Part shown: one piece after another, positions 25,822 to 34,729 of the stretch
Layout: each line of letters opens with the position of its first letter
How positions within the stretch are numbered: the stretch's first letter is position 1
NCBI GenBank assembly: GCA_046704385.1
Contig: JBJKSB010000103.1
Coordinates: 45,019-109,018, forward strand
DNA length: 64,000 nt
Reading direction: 5' to 3'
DNA from: GH45 sp046704385
Lineage (GTDB): Bacteria > Bacteroidota > Bacteroidia > Bacteroidales > SZUA-534
Position numbers and translations under genes: made by a program
The notes under the pieces: generated by a model
Told to the model about the DNA's origin: nothing
What the model saw: only the letters and a program-made list of their open reading frames with translations
Database searches by the model: none

Positions 25822-27570
25822 CTATTCCCCGCCAAACATCAACTCCATATCACGCTTTTTACCCCATAAATAATAATCTTCGGGTATAATTCGCCAGTTT
25901 GTTGATTCCTGGGGATTAATTACTTTTTTCTCTTCAATCCACTTCATAATCAAATGCCTGATGTCGTATTCGGTGGCATCAATATATCTCAATTTGATAT
26001 CTTCGGGAGCTATTCCGGCACCTAAAGTCAGATGACCGCCACCACCATTGGCACGATATGAATTAACAGCCACCTTATAGGTTGAATCACTATAAAAAGG
26101 ATGCCCGTTGTTGAAACCCAGTATGTGAACTTTATGCCCTTCGGGTTTTGACACATTTACAATATAATCGATACCCGCTGCCGAGGCAAAATTGTAGTAC
26201 TTATTAACAAATACCCATTTACCCTTCTCATTCTCTTTAAGTTTTAACAAGTGATCATCCTTCGACTTCATTTGGTTAAACCATAAATTAAACGAATATT
26301 CCAGGAAACCGTCTATTTCCTTTCCCGTTAAAGCTATTGTATACAACTGATTTTCATATTTATACAACTTAAATAAATCGCCAACGTAAATTGGGCCTTT
26401 TTCAATTTTAGAGCGATATGATAAGGGTGAGGCGAAAGAAACATCGGCATGGGTGGCATCCAATTGAACGGTTTGGATAAAATCCATAAAACTACTATTC
26501 CCAAAATAACTATATTTGGAATCCATTGTAGCGCTAAATTCTCCAATTTGTTTATGCACATAGTCTTTAACCAATTGTATAGGTTTACTAAATGTTGCCA
26601 TAAACCCGCTATCGGGCTCCTGCTCCATCATGCTTACTAAATCACCATGAATTGTTTTATTATACCGATCATTCTTTTTTTCAAGATTAAAATCGATACT
26701 CATATAAGCCACAGCTCTGGAATGACTTCCGGGATTCAATAGCAAAACAGTGTCACCATTCACATTCACTACTTTTTCATTGCATTTAAGATGATCATGC
26801 CCGGCCAAAACTATATCAAAACCAGGTACTTTTTCGGCCACCAGTTTTGCAGCATTCTCATTCATATAGTCATCATGATTGGCATTATCATACATTGGAT
26901 TTACCCCGGAATGAAATAAACCTACCAATAGATCCGGATTTTCTTTCTGCTGAATTATCGGAACCCATTTTTTTGCGGTTTCAATCATATCCTGGAAATC
27001 GATCCCTGACCATAATTTTTCAGGCAACCAATTATGGATTCCCGGAGTTATCAATCCCAAAACAGCTATACGGATTCCCTTTTTTTCAATAATTGTATAA
27101 GGTTCAAAATAAGGCTCTCCGGTTTTAACGTTTATTGCATTCGCTGCCAGGTAGGGCATTTTCAGTTGCTTTCGGAATCTGTCGTAAACAGCATGACCAG
27201 TTTCAATATCGTGATTCCCAACGCATGCAGCATCATAAGCCATATAATTGAAAACCTGAGCGCCCACATGAGGATCGACTGTATCTTCAAAATTATAATA
27301 ATACACACAGGGCTGTCCTTGCAGATAATCGCCATCGTCCAGCAAAATAACGCTCCCCTGATTTTCCTGTCTCAGTTTTTTTACATAGGAATATACCTGT
27401 GCCAACGAATTTGAACTTTCTGTCTGCTCAATAAAGTCATAAGGAAACAAGGTTCCATGAACATCAGTAGTTTCAATTAGTTTAAGATTCACATGATCGG
27501 GCTTTTCGCTGGTGCAGGCGCTTATTATAAGTGATGCAATTAAAACAAGATAAATATTTCTTAGTTTCAT
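25822..27570 (-). CDS. UshA-like 5'-nucleotidase/2',3'-cyclic phosphodiesterase lipoprotein
   Basis: A bifunctional metallophosphatase in the cell envelope, about 582 aa. The signal ends in LIISACTSE (lipobox). The calcineurin-like domain has LIETTDVHGTLFPYDF, LLDDGDYLQGQP, CVGNHDIETG and LAGHDHLKC. The C-terminal 5'-nucleotidase domain has the substrate-binding stretch ALTGKEIDGFLEYSFNLWF and YKVAVNSYRANGGGGHLTLG. Expected role: dephosphorylation of extracellular nucleotides. Start ATG 27570 chosen for the signal peptide. It ends one base after the helicase stop, on the opposite strand. Confidence 0.93.
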   Translation of the reverse strand: MKLRNIYLVLIASLIISACTSEKPDHVNLKLIETTDVHGTLFPYDFIEQTESSNSLAQVYSYVKKLRQENQGSVILLDDGDYLQGQPCVYYYNFEDTVDPHVGAQVFNYMAYDAACVGNHDIETGHAVYDRFRKQLKMPYLAANAINVKTGEPYFEPYTIIEKKGIRIAVLGLITPGIHNWLPEKLWSGIDFQDMIETAKKWVPIIQQKENPDLLVGLFHSGVNPMYDNANHDDYMNENAAKLVAEKVPGFDIVLAGHDHLKCNEKVVNVNGDTVLLLNPGSHSRAVAYMSIDFNLEKKNDRYNKTIHGDLVSMMEQEPDSGFMATFSKPIQLVKDYVHKQIGEFSATMDSKYSYFGNSSFMDFIQTVQLDATHADVSFASPLSYRSKIEKGPIYVGDLFKLYKYENQLYTIALTGKEIDGFLEYSFNLWFNQMKSKDDHLLKLKENEKGKWVFVNKYYNFASAAGIDYIVNVSKPEGHKVHILGFNNGHPFYSDSTYKVAVNSYRANGGGGHLTLGAGIAPEDIKLRYIDATEYDIRHLIMKWIEEKKVINPQESTNWRIIPEDYYLWGKKRDMELMFGGE

Positions 27571-27804
27571 AATTACAGGTGTTTGGTTTACCGGCTGAAA
27601 GTTACAAAAAATACAGGACAACATGACTCCTGACAATTACTGACAATAATATTCACGAATTTGGTTTATCAATAAATTAGAATCATTCTAAGTTAGCTGT
27701 TTAAATGCAAAGGTTTTAACTCCCTTAATTCCTCTAAAACAAACGATTGTTTAATTTTAATAAAAATTCAGAACTATAATATATTAAATTGAATACCTGA
27801 TTCA

Positions 27805-27834
27805 TTGTAAAAGAATTGAATAATATTACATTTG
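27805..27834 (+). promoter_or_regulatory. promoter of the phosphofructokinase operon
   Basis: TTG at 27805-27807, a 19-base spacer and the -7 box TACATTTG at 27827-27834 match the Bacteroidota sigma-ABfr consensus closely. The leader to the ATG at 27859 is about 20 bases. Confidence 0.7.
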
Positions 27835-27858
27835 TGCCATAAAACTATACTATATAAC

Positions 27859-28119
27859 ATGTTACCAAAATTTTTGTTGGCTGACAATAGCCAGGAACGT
27901 CTGGGAAGGCTTTTTGTAATGCATACAGAAGCTCCCCGCTTCATACTCGAAGGCAGTGACGAAGATTTCAGTGAAGATCAGGTTATGCATTGGTTGGATG
28001 ATCCGGTTCAGGATGAAACTGAGGTAGCAAAATTGATTGAAGCTGCCGAAGAATTTCTTGATGCTGAACTTGATTATCAAGAAGATTTATTTGACAATCT
28101 TGATGTAAACCTGAATTAA
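27859..28119 (+). CDS. small acidic conserved protein upstream of the phosphofructokinases
   Basis: An 86-aa protein starting MLPKFLLADNSQERLGRLFV. It is strongly acidic in its second half (FSEDQVMHWLDDPVQDETEV, then AAEEFLDAELDYQED). There is no signal peptide or membrane segment. I recall similar short proteins in other Bacteroidota, without a function. It is 58 bases upstream of the PPi-type phosphofructokinase and shares its promoter, so a link to glycolysis or to that enzyme is plausible but unproven. The frame is open to 27832, but ATG 27859 fits the promoter. Confidence 0.75.
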   Translation: MLPKFLLADNSQERLGRLFVMHTEAPRFILEGSDEDFSEDQVMHWLDDPVQDETEVAKLIEAAEEFLDAELDYQEDLFDNLDVNLN

Positions 28120-28177
28120 GTTATAGAATCCACAGTATTATCATACCAAAAATAACACAATAAATATTAATATTATC

Positions 28178-29827
28178 ATGATTAAAAGCGCATTACAAAT
28201 TGCACGAGAAGAGTATGCACCAAAGCTTCCCGATTCAATGAAAGGTTCAGTTAAGCTGATTGAGGGCGAAAAAACCCAATCAGTTGCCGATCAGGCAGAA
28301 ATAGAAGAATTGTTTCCAAATACTTATGGAATGCCTTTATTAAAATTTGAACCGGGTGCAGAAAAAGAATATCCGGCCGTGAACGTGGGTGTTATACTTT
28401 CAGGCGGACAGGCTCCCGGTGGCCACAATGTTATTGCCGGTATTTTTGACGGGTTAAAGAAAATGAATCCTGACAGCAAGCTTTATGGATTCCTTGGTGG
28501 CCCTTCAGGCCTGACCGATAATCAATATAAAGAATTAACTGCCGATGTAATTGATCATTACCGCAATACCGGAGGATTCGATATTATAGGATCAGGACGT
28601 ACCAAACTGGAAAAAACGGAACAGTTTGATCAGGGTGCCGCTAATTGTAAAGAACTTGGGATTAATGCCCTGGTAATTATTGGCGGAGACGATTCCAACA
28701 CCAATGCCTGTGTTTTAGCTGAATATTATAAAAGCATTAATGCAGGAATCCAGGTAATTGGCTGCCCCAAAACAATCGATGGTGACCTAAAAAATGAAAT
28801 GATCGAAACTTCATTTGGTTTTGACACAGCCTGCAAAGTATACAGCGAGTTAATCGGAAATATTCAACGTGATGCCAACTCAGCCAAAAAATACTGGCAC
28901 TTTATTAAATTAATGGGCCGTTCAGCCTCGCATATTGGTTTGGAATGTGCGTTACAAACCCAACCCAATATTGCTCTCATCTCGGAAGAGGTTGAACAGA
29001 AAAAACAAACCCTGAGCGAAATTGTAAATTATATTGCTGATGTTGTAGCTGAGCGCTCAAATAATGGTAAAGATTTTGGTTCAATACTGATTCCTGAAGG
29101 TTTAATTGAATTTATTCCCGAAATGAAGGTGTTGATGTCAGAATTAAACGAAATTATGGCTAAAAAAGAAACCGAATTTACTGCCATTGAATCGAAACTT
29201 GAGAAACGCGAATTTGTTGCCAGTGAATTATCACAGGAATCAGCAAAAGTTTATGACAGTTTACCTACCGATATCGCCGATCAGTTAATTATGGATCGTG
29301 ATCCTCATGGAAATGTTCAGGTATCAAGAATTGAAACCGAAAAGCTTCTGATTGAAATGGTAGAAACCCGCCTGAAAAAAATGAGGAAAAAAGAAAAATA
29401 TCAGGGTAAATTCGCAGCTCAGAACCACTTTTTTGGATACGAAGGTCGTTGTGCTGCTCCATCAAATTTTGATGCCGATTATACTTATTCACTGGGTTAT
29501 GCAGCTGCATACCTGATTGGTGAAGGTAAAACCGGTTATATGTCATCTATCCGGAATACCACAAAACCAGCCGACCAATGGATTGCAGGTGGTGTGCCTA
29601 CCACTATGATGATGAACATGGAACGTCGTCACGGCGAAATGAAACCGGTTATTCAAAAAGCCCTGGTTGAACTTAAGGGCAAACCTTTCAAAAAATTCGT
29701 TTCAAACCGCGAAGAATGGGCACTGGAAACAAGCTATGTTTACCCGGGTCCAATTCAGTATTTTGGCCCTGCCGAGGTTTGCGATGCCCCAACTAAAACA
29801 TTGGCGTTGGAAAAAGACGCATTATAA
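28178..29827 (+). CDS. pfp: pyrophosphate-dependent 6-phosphofructokinase
   Basis: Phosphorylates fructose 6-phosphate with pyrophosphate, reversibly, in glycolysis/gluconeogenesis. The length of 549 aa fits the long PFP type. The N-terminal Gly-rich loop is GVILSGGQAPGGHNVIAG; GGDDS at ~169-173 has Asp where ATP enzymes have Gly, and PKTIDGD at ~197-203 has Lys where ATP enzymes have Gly. Both changes are the known markers of PPi use. Further family motifs are FIKLMGRSASHIGLE and FFGYEGRCAAPSNFD. It is second in an operon with the small acidic protein and followed by a terminator. Confidence 0.95.
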   Translation: MIKSALQIAREEYAPKLPDSMKGSVKLIEGEKTQSVADQAEIEELFPNTYGMPLLKFEPGAEKEYPAVNVGVILSGGQAPGGHNVIAGIFDGLKKMNPDSKLYGFLGGPSGLTDNQYKELTADVIDHYRNTGGFDIIGSGRTKLEKTEQFDQGAANCKELGINALVIIGGDDSNTNACVLAEYYKSINAGIQVIGCPKTIDGDLKNEMIETSFGFDTACKVYSELIGNIQRDANSAKKYWHFIKLMGRSASHIGLECALQTQPNIALISEEVEQKKQTLSEIVNYIADVVAERSNNGKDFGSILIPEGLIEFIPEMKVLMSELNEIMAKKETEFTAIESKLEKREFVASELSQESAKVYDSLPTDIADQLIMDRDPHGNVQVSRIETEKLLIEMVETRLKKMRKKEKYQGKFAAQNHFFGYEGRCAAPSNFDADYTYSLGYAAAYLIGEGKTGYMSSIRNTTKPADQWIAGGVPTTMMMNMERRHGEMKPVIQKALVELKGKPFKKFVSNREEWALETSYVYPGPIQYFGPAEVCDAPTKTLALEKDAL

Positions 29828-29852
29828 AGTTTATCACAAAAAAATAATATTC

Positions 29853-29884
29853 AGGCTGCCCGTAATTGAGCAGCCTCTTTTTTT
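29853..29884 (+). terminator. intrinsic terminator after pfp
   Basis: AGGCTGC (29853-29859), a 10-nt loop and GCAGCCT (29870-29876) followed by CTTTTTTTT. It separates the two phosphofructokinase genes into different transcripts, or attenuates the second. Confidence 0.87.
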
Positions 29885-29949
29885 GCTGTTCTGCAAAAGT
29901 TTTTCTAATTTTTGAGGAATTTATCATTAAAATTTAATACCCAATTACT

Positions 29950-31170
29950 ATGAAAGACGCAGTAGCTATTTTATGTGCCGGTGGACCTGCACCCGGGATA
30001 AATACAGTAATTAGTTCAGTTACCAAAATATTTTTGCAAAACGGTTATGACGTTCTTGGTATTCACGGAGGTTACAAAAGCCTTTTTGCCGAAGAACCGG
30101 AATTCGATTACCTCGATTTTGAATTTGCCGATTTAATTTACAGTAGGGGTGGTTCATCACTAAAAATGAGCCGTTACAAACCCAAAGAGGATGAGTTTAA
30201 GGACGATTTCTTCCGCAGAAACAATGTGAAATTACTGGTTACCATTGGTGGCGACGACACGGCCTCCACCGCAAACCGCATATCAAAGTTTTTAAAAGGT
30301 AAAAAGCTGGATATTAAAAATATACACGTGCCAAAAACCATTGATAATGATTTGCCTCTGGAAGAAGGTACTCCAACGTTCGGCTATCATTCGGCCAAAG
30401 AGGAAGGTGTACGTTTGGCAACTACTATTTATGAGGATGCCCGCACCAGCGGTAACTGGTTTGTGGTTTCGGCCATGGGGCGAGAGGCTGGCCACCTGGC
30501 TTTTGGTATTGGCACGGCCTGCCACTATCCTATGATCATCATTCCCGAAATGTTCAACAAAACCAAAATCAGTTTCGATAAAATTACCAAGCTGGTTATT
30601 TCAGCCATGGTAAAACGGAGGATTATGGGAATTGATTATGGCGTGGCAATTATCAGTGAGGGTGTATTCCACTTTTTAAGCGAAGAAGAAATCATTAATA
30701 CGGGTATCAATTTTACTTTTGACGAGCATGGTCACCCTGAATTGGGGAATGTTAGTAAATCGCATATTTTTAACATGTTAACTCAACAGGAGCTAAAAAA
30801 TCACCGGATAAAAGTAAAAAGCCGCCCCAATGAATTAGGCTATGAATTACGCTGTTGCCGCCCGGTAGCCTACGACCTGAATTATGCCACACGTTTGGGA
30901 TTGGGCGTACATACACTTTACGCCAAGGATTATACCGGATGTATGGTTACCATTAGCCGCGAAGGAGATGTAAGACCTCTGTTTTTAAAAGATGTTGAAG
31001 ATAAGGACGGAAAAGTAAAACCAAGGCTGGTAAATGTAGAGACTGAAAATGTTCAGCTCATATTTCAAAACAACTTGCATTATATAACTAAATCGGATTA
31101 TAATGCTGCCCGCAAATATGTAAAAGATCCGGAAGACTTTGATTTTAAGAAGATACTGGGCTGGGAGTAA
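29950..31170 (+). CDS. second 6-phosphofructokinase, with PPi-type active-site signature
   Basis: A 406-aa phosphofructokinase paralogue, shorter than its neighbour. The N-terminal loop is ILCAGGPAPGINTVI. The phosphate-donor site reads GGDDT at ~100-104 and PKTIDND at ~128-134: Asp and Lys replace the two Gly residues that mark ATP-dependent enzymes such as E. coli PfkA. Substrate motifs are SAMGREAGHLAFGIG and ISEGVFHF. Automatic annotation would probably call it ATP-dependent; the residues argue for PPi or a non-canonical donor. It lies 122 bases after pfp, beyond a terminator, and has its own terminator. Confidence 0.88.
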   Translation: MKDAVAILCAGGPAPGINTVISSVTKIFLQNGYDVLGIHGGYKSLFAEEPEFDYLDFEFADLIYSRGGSSLKMSRYKPKEDEFKDDFFRRNNVKLLVTIGGDDTASTANRISKFLKGKKLDIKNIHVPKTIDNDLPLEEGTPTFGYHSAKEEGVRLATTIYEDARTSGNWFVVSAMGREAGHLAFGIGTACHYPMIIIPEMFNKTKISFDKITKLVISAMVKRRIMGIDYGVAIISEGVFHFLSEEEIINTGINFTFDEHGHPELGNVSKSHIFNMLTQQELKNHRIKVKSRPNELGYELRCCRPVAYDLNYATRLGLGVHTLYAKDYTGCMVTISREGDVRPLFLKDVEDKDGKVKPRLVNVETENVQLIFQNNLHYITKSDYNAARKYVKDPEDFDFKKILGWE

Positions 31171-31195
31171 AATGACAAAACATTACTATAAAATT

Positions 31196-31230
31196 AAGGC
31201 CGGTAGTTAAGAAACATTGCCGGCTTTTTT
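31196..31230 (+). terminator. intrinsic terminator after the second phosphofructokinase
   Basis: GCCGG (31199-31203) pairs with CCGGC (31220-31224), followed by six T residues. The stem is short and the loop is 16 nt. The T-run reaches the last bases of miaA on the other strand. Confidence 0.75.
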
Positions 31231-32158
31231 ATGAATAATTTCCAATTACACTCAATGCATATTTAAGCTTTTCATCCATAGGTAAAGTTCCGTCAATCCA
31301 GTGAATGTTGAACCCCTCACGCTCCATTTTACGAAACCATGTCATTTGCCTTTTTGAAAATTGGTGAATGGCAACATTCAATTTTTCAACCATATTATTA
31401 TATGACAATTCTTTATTAAGAAACATGCAGATGAATTTGTATTCAAGGCCATAATAAATCAATGTTTCCTCCTGCACGCCATTCTTTAATAGCATTTCAA
31501 CCTCATCGATCATCCCTTCGCGCAAGCGTTGTTTTAGTCGCAAGGTAATTCTTTCTTTCACCAGTTTACGATCCATTTGAATACCAAAAATCAATGGATT
31601 TATTTCCGGATATTCATAATCAATTTCCCCGTTTTCCTGGTAATACATAGCAATTTCAATTGCCCGGACAGCCCTTTTTTTGGTATCTACATCACTTTTG
31701 TTATGCATTTTTTTAAAAGTTGACAGCCGGGCAGCTAATTCTGGTAATGTATATGGCTCCAATTCTTTTCGTAATGATTCATTTACAGGAACATTTATCA
31801 ATTTATATCCTTTCAGAACCGATTCAATATACAAGCCGGAACCACCACACAGTACTGGAATAACTTCCCGTTTTTGTAATTCCTCATTTACTTTCAAAAA
31901 ATCAGACTGGTATTCATAAACATTATATTTTTCACCAGCATCAACAATATCAACCAGATGACAAGGCACCCGAAATCCATCTACCACATAATCAGCCAAA
32001 TCCTTACCGGTACCGATATCCATACCCCGATAAACCTGACGTGAATCGGCACTAATTATTTCTGAATTTGTAAGTTTGGCCAAATGTGCTGCAAACTGTG
32101 TTTTCCCTGTGGCAGTGGGTCCAAGTATTGTGATAAGGTTGATCTTTGTTAATGGCAT
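31229..32158 (-). CDS. miaA: tRNA dimethylallyltransferase
   Basis: Transfers a dimethylallyl group from DMAPP to A37 of tRNAs reading UNN codons. 309 aa. Walker A is ILGPTATGKTQFAAHLA, the prenyl-acceptor motif SADSRQVYRGMDIGTGK, then PVLCGGSGLYIESVL, KKRAVRAIEIA and the C-terminal QFSKRQMTWFRKM. Single gene, divergent from the Yip1-domain gene across only 63 bases. The start ATG at 32158 gives the usual short N-terminus. Confidence 0.96.
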   Translation of the reverse strand: MPLTKINLITILGPTATGKTQFAAHLAKLTNSEIISADSRQVYRGMDIGTGKDLADYVVDGFRVPCHLVDIVDAGEKYNVYEYQSDFLKVNEELQKREVIPVLCGGSGLYIESVLKGYKLINVPVNESLRKELEPYTLPELAARLSTFKKMHNKSDVDTKKRAVRAIEIAMYYQENGEIDYEYPEINPLIFGIQMDRKLVKERITLRLKQRLREGMIDEVEMLLKNGVQEETLIYYGLEYKFICMFLNKELSYNNMVEKLNVAIHQFSKRQMTWFRKMEREGFNIHWIDGTLPMDEKLKYALSVIGNYS

Positions 32159-32221
32159 ACTATGAATAAGAATTAAAATAATTATAAAAATAGTTTATTT
32201 TTGTGGTTAAATTCATAAGCA

Positions 32222-32791
32222 ATGCAACTATCATCTTTTATTAAACGCGTAAGGAATATTATTTCGGAACCCGTAAAAGAATTCATTAAAATTTCGAAAG
32301 AGTCTGTTAAACCAGGTTCTCTTTTTGTTAACTACACATTACCTTTCCTGGGATTATATACCGTGGCATCATACCTGGGCAGAATTGTATTTGGTCCCGC
32401 AACATTCAGTACCGGAACCGGTGTAATATTAAAAAGTATTCTGTTAATTATTTTGATGGTGGTTGCCGGAATTTACCTGGTTTCGTTAGCCATAAATGAA
32501 ATCTTACCTTTTTTTCATACAAAAAAAGATATTACAAAAACCTATTCATTAATAACCTATTCATTAACCCCGGCTTATATTTCATTGGTTTTGTCGGGAT
32601 TGGTACCAAAATTATCTGTCCTGTTTAATTTGTTTGGTTTATATTCGGTATTCCTTTACTGGATTGCCACGGCAGCTATAGTTGATATGATAAAAGTGAA
32701 ACGTCAGATATTTGTACCGATAAGCCTGTTGGTTACTGTTCTCGTATTTTTGGTAATCTGGCTGATATTAGGTACAATTTTTTTGATTTAA
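32222..32791 (+). CDS. Yip1-domain membrane protein
   Basis: A 189-aa inner-membrane protein with about five hydrophobic segments and the Yip1 pattern: a soluble N-terminal amphipathic region (FIKRVRNIISEPVKEFIKIS), then SVKPGSLFVNYTLPFLGLY and the central YSLTPAYISLVLSGLVPKL. Bacterial Yip1 proteins have no established role. A -7-like TATTTTTG at 32196 precedes it. smpB follows after ten bases, so the two are co-transcribed. Confidence 0.85.
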   Translation: MQLSSFIKRVRNIISEPVKEFIKISKESVKPGSLFVNYTLPFLGLYTVASYLGRIVFGPATFSTGTGVILKSILLIILMVVAGIYLVSLAINEILPFFHTKKDITKTYSLITYSLTPAYISLVLSGLVPKLSVLFNLFGLYSVFLYWIATAAIVDMIKVKRQIFVPISLLVTVLVFLVIWLILGTIFLI

Positions 32792-32801
32792 TTAGGTTGG
32801 A

Positions 32802-33260
32802 ATGAAGGGAAATAACGACATCAGGATTAAAAATAAAAAGGCAACGTTTTTATATGAGATTATTGAAACTTATACTGCCGGTATACAAATTCTTGGGACC
32901 GAAATTAAATCGATAAGGGCCGGTAAAGCAAGTTTAACAGAAGCTTACTGCACTTTTATAGGAAATGAGCTTTTTATTAAAAATATGTATATTGCTGAAT
33001 ACGATTTGGGAGGTTATGTAACCCACGAACCACGCCGTGACCGAAAATTGCTTTTGAACCGCCAGGAAATAAACAAGCTTGAGAAAAAAATTAAAGAGCG
33101 AGGTTTTACCATAATTCCCCTGTCGCTGTTTACCAATAAAAAAGGCCTTGCGAAAATTGACATTGCCCTTGCAAGAGGTAAACGCCAGTTTGACAAGCGT
33201 GAAGATATTAAACAGAAAGACTCAAAACGCGAATTGGACCGGATGAATAAAATAAGATAA
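32802..33260 (+). CDS. smpB: SsrA-binding protein SmpB
   Basis: Binds tmRNA and delivers it to stalled ribosomes for trans-translation. 152 aa, normal length. Motifs: NKKATFLYEIIETYTAGIQI, GTEIKSIRAGKASLTEAYC, the basic KRQFDKREDIKQKDSKRELD tail that enters the ribosome. No ssrA gene is recognisable next to it in this window. It is second in a two-gene unit. Confidence 0.96.
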   Translation: MKGNNDIRIKNKKATFLYEIIETYTAGIQILGTEIKSIRAGKASLTEAYCTFIGNELFIKNMYIAEYDLGGYVTHEPRRDRKLLLNRQEINKLEKKIKERGFTIIPLSLFTNKKGLAKIDIALARGKRQFDKREDIKQKDSKRELDRMNKIR

Positions 33261-33363
33261 CATGATGTTGATCCTGAGGTAATTATTGTAAAATTAACTC
33301 AAGTAAAATAAACCAGGTTAAGAACGATGAATAATGTAAAAATGCATGATAATACATTCCATA

Positions 33364-34689
33364 TTATTCCTGGTTAAAGAAGAAATCCTGCAATTCATAG
33401 ATATCTGCCGGAGTTAAGGTTGAGCTCCCTTCAAATATAGAATCAATAGCCTTTTGTAACTCATCGTGTGAAATGTAGTTGTCATCATTTGTGTCAACCA
33501 CCTTAAATTTATCGGGTATGCCTTTTACATTGCTGGGATTTTTTGCTTCAGTTGTTTTTGAATATAGCTTAACTTCATTCCGATTTACAGCATCAGGATC
33601 GTACAATAAAACGATTAACTGAGCATCACTAATTCTAATACCATTGGCTCCCACCCCAATTACACCCGGAGGTGTATCATTCTGTTTATCGAGGTAATCG
33701 GGTACTCCGTCATTATCCGAATCCTGAGGGCAACCATTAGGGTTAACTTTGGCCTCTTTAGGTGTCCCCGGACATTCGTCATTAAAGTCATCAACACCAT
33801 CTCCGTCTTCATCTTCGTGATCAGTAACGGTGAATTTCAGGTTTCTAAAATTTTGAACTGCAGTTAACGAACCCGATGGCGAGAATAAATCGAAAGTCAA
33901 TGCAACATAAGTATTCAGGATAATATCATTTTTATAACCCGATCCGGCCTTTACATTATCAATATAATCCGTTGCAGCCAAATGAAACGTTGCCCCTAAC
34001 CTGCATTTTACCCTGTCGGAAACAGTAACATTTACTCCTACATCCACCGGGAGGGCAAAACTGGTTTTAGAATAATAAACATTTGTATAATCGCGTAAAT
34101 CGGTTTCATAATCATAATCACGTGTAAGTACATTCCCCCCTTCATTTAATGATTGCGCCATATCGCGAATGGTCCCATCAGTCCAATAATAATACAACTG
34201 GTTGTGAGCATCATACAAATCAGCCTTAGGGGTGAACTGTAATACTTCGGCCCCAATAGAAAAATAAGGGTGAATAGGTCGTTGCCGTTTTAAAATATGG
34301 TTAAAGTTATAATATAATGATACGCCACCTAAGAACACATTGGTTCGGAAATTCAACTGCCTGTCGATATTTCCGTTAAACTGGTTACCAGTTACATTTC
34401 CAAATGTTCCATTAAATTCAATATCAAAATATTTCCCGACACTCCGTGAAATCGAAAGCCTGTACGAAGTCAAGCCATTTAAAGGTGTTCTGAAATAATC
34501 GTTTACATCACCAAAAAAAGAAAAAGCCCCTAAACCACCACCAATAACAGGTTTAAAGGCAAGGCCTTCAGTATTATCTTCTTCTTCGAGCAACATGGTT
34601 TCATACTCTTCGCTCAATTTTTGGCTTTGGCTAAAAACAGAATTACTACATGCCAATAAAAATAATATGAAAAAACTCGCGATCTTCAT
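33364..34689 (-). CDS. outer-membrane beta-barrel protein with TSP3 repeats and EF-hand
   Basis: A secreted 441-aa protein. A signal peptide (MKIASFFILFLLACSNSVFS) precedes a ~250-residue beta-barrel-like region (GGGLGAFSFFGDVNDYF, VFLGGVSLYYNFNHIL, PYFSIGAEVLQF). Then follow thrombospondin type 3 calcium-binding repeats (DHEDEDGDGVDDFNDECPGT and DSDNDGVPDYLDK) and a C-terminal EF-hand loop (DTNDDNYISHDEL, ~400-412). The OmpA peptidoglycan-binding domain that often follows TSP3 repeats is missing and replaced by the EF-hand region. It is 40 bases downstream of the SPOR-like gene, in the same orientation. Confidence 0.85.
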   Translation of the reverse strand: MKIASFFILFLLACSNSVFSQSQKLSEEYETMLLEEEDNTEGLAFKPVIGGGLGAFSFFGDVNDYFRTPLNGLTSYRLSISRSVGKYFDIEFNGTFGNVTGNQFNGNIDRQLNFRTNVFLGGVSLYYNFNHILKRQRPIHPYFSIGAEVLQFTPKADLYDAHNQLYYYWTDGTIRDMAQSLNEGGNVLTRDYDYETDLRDYTNVYYSKTSFALPVDVGVNVTVSDRVKCRLGATFHLAATDYIDNVKAGSGYKNDIILNTYVALTFDLFSPSGSLTAVQNFRNLKFTVTDHEDEDGDGVDDFNDECPGTPKEAKVNPNGCPQDSDNDGVPDYLDKQNDTPPGVIGVGANGIRISDAQLIVLLYDPDAVNRNEVKLYSKTTEAKNPSNVKGIPDKFKVVDTNDDNYISHDELQKAIDSIFEGSSTLTPADIYELQDFFFNQE

Positions 34690-34729
34690 ATATATAACGA
34701 TTCCTGCGAATTTAAGAAATTACTTGATA

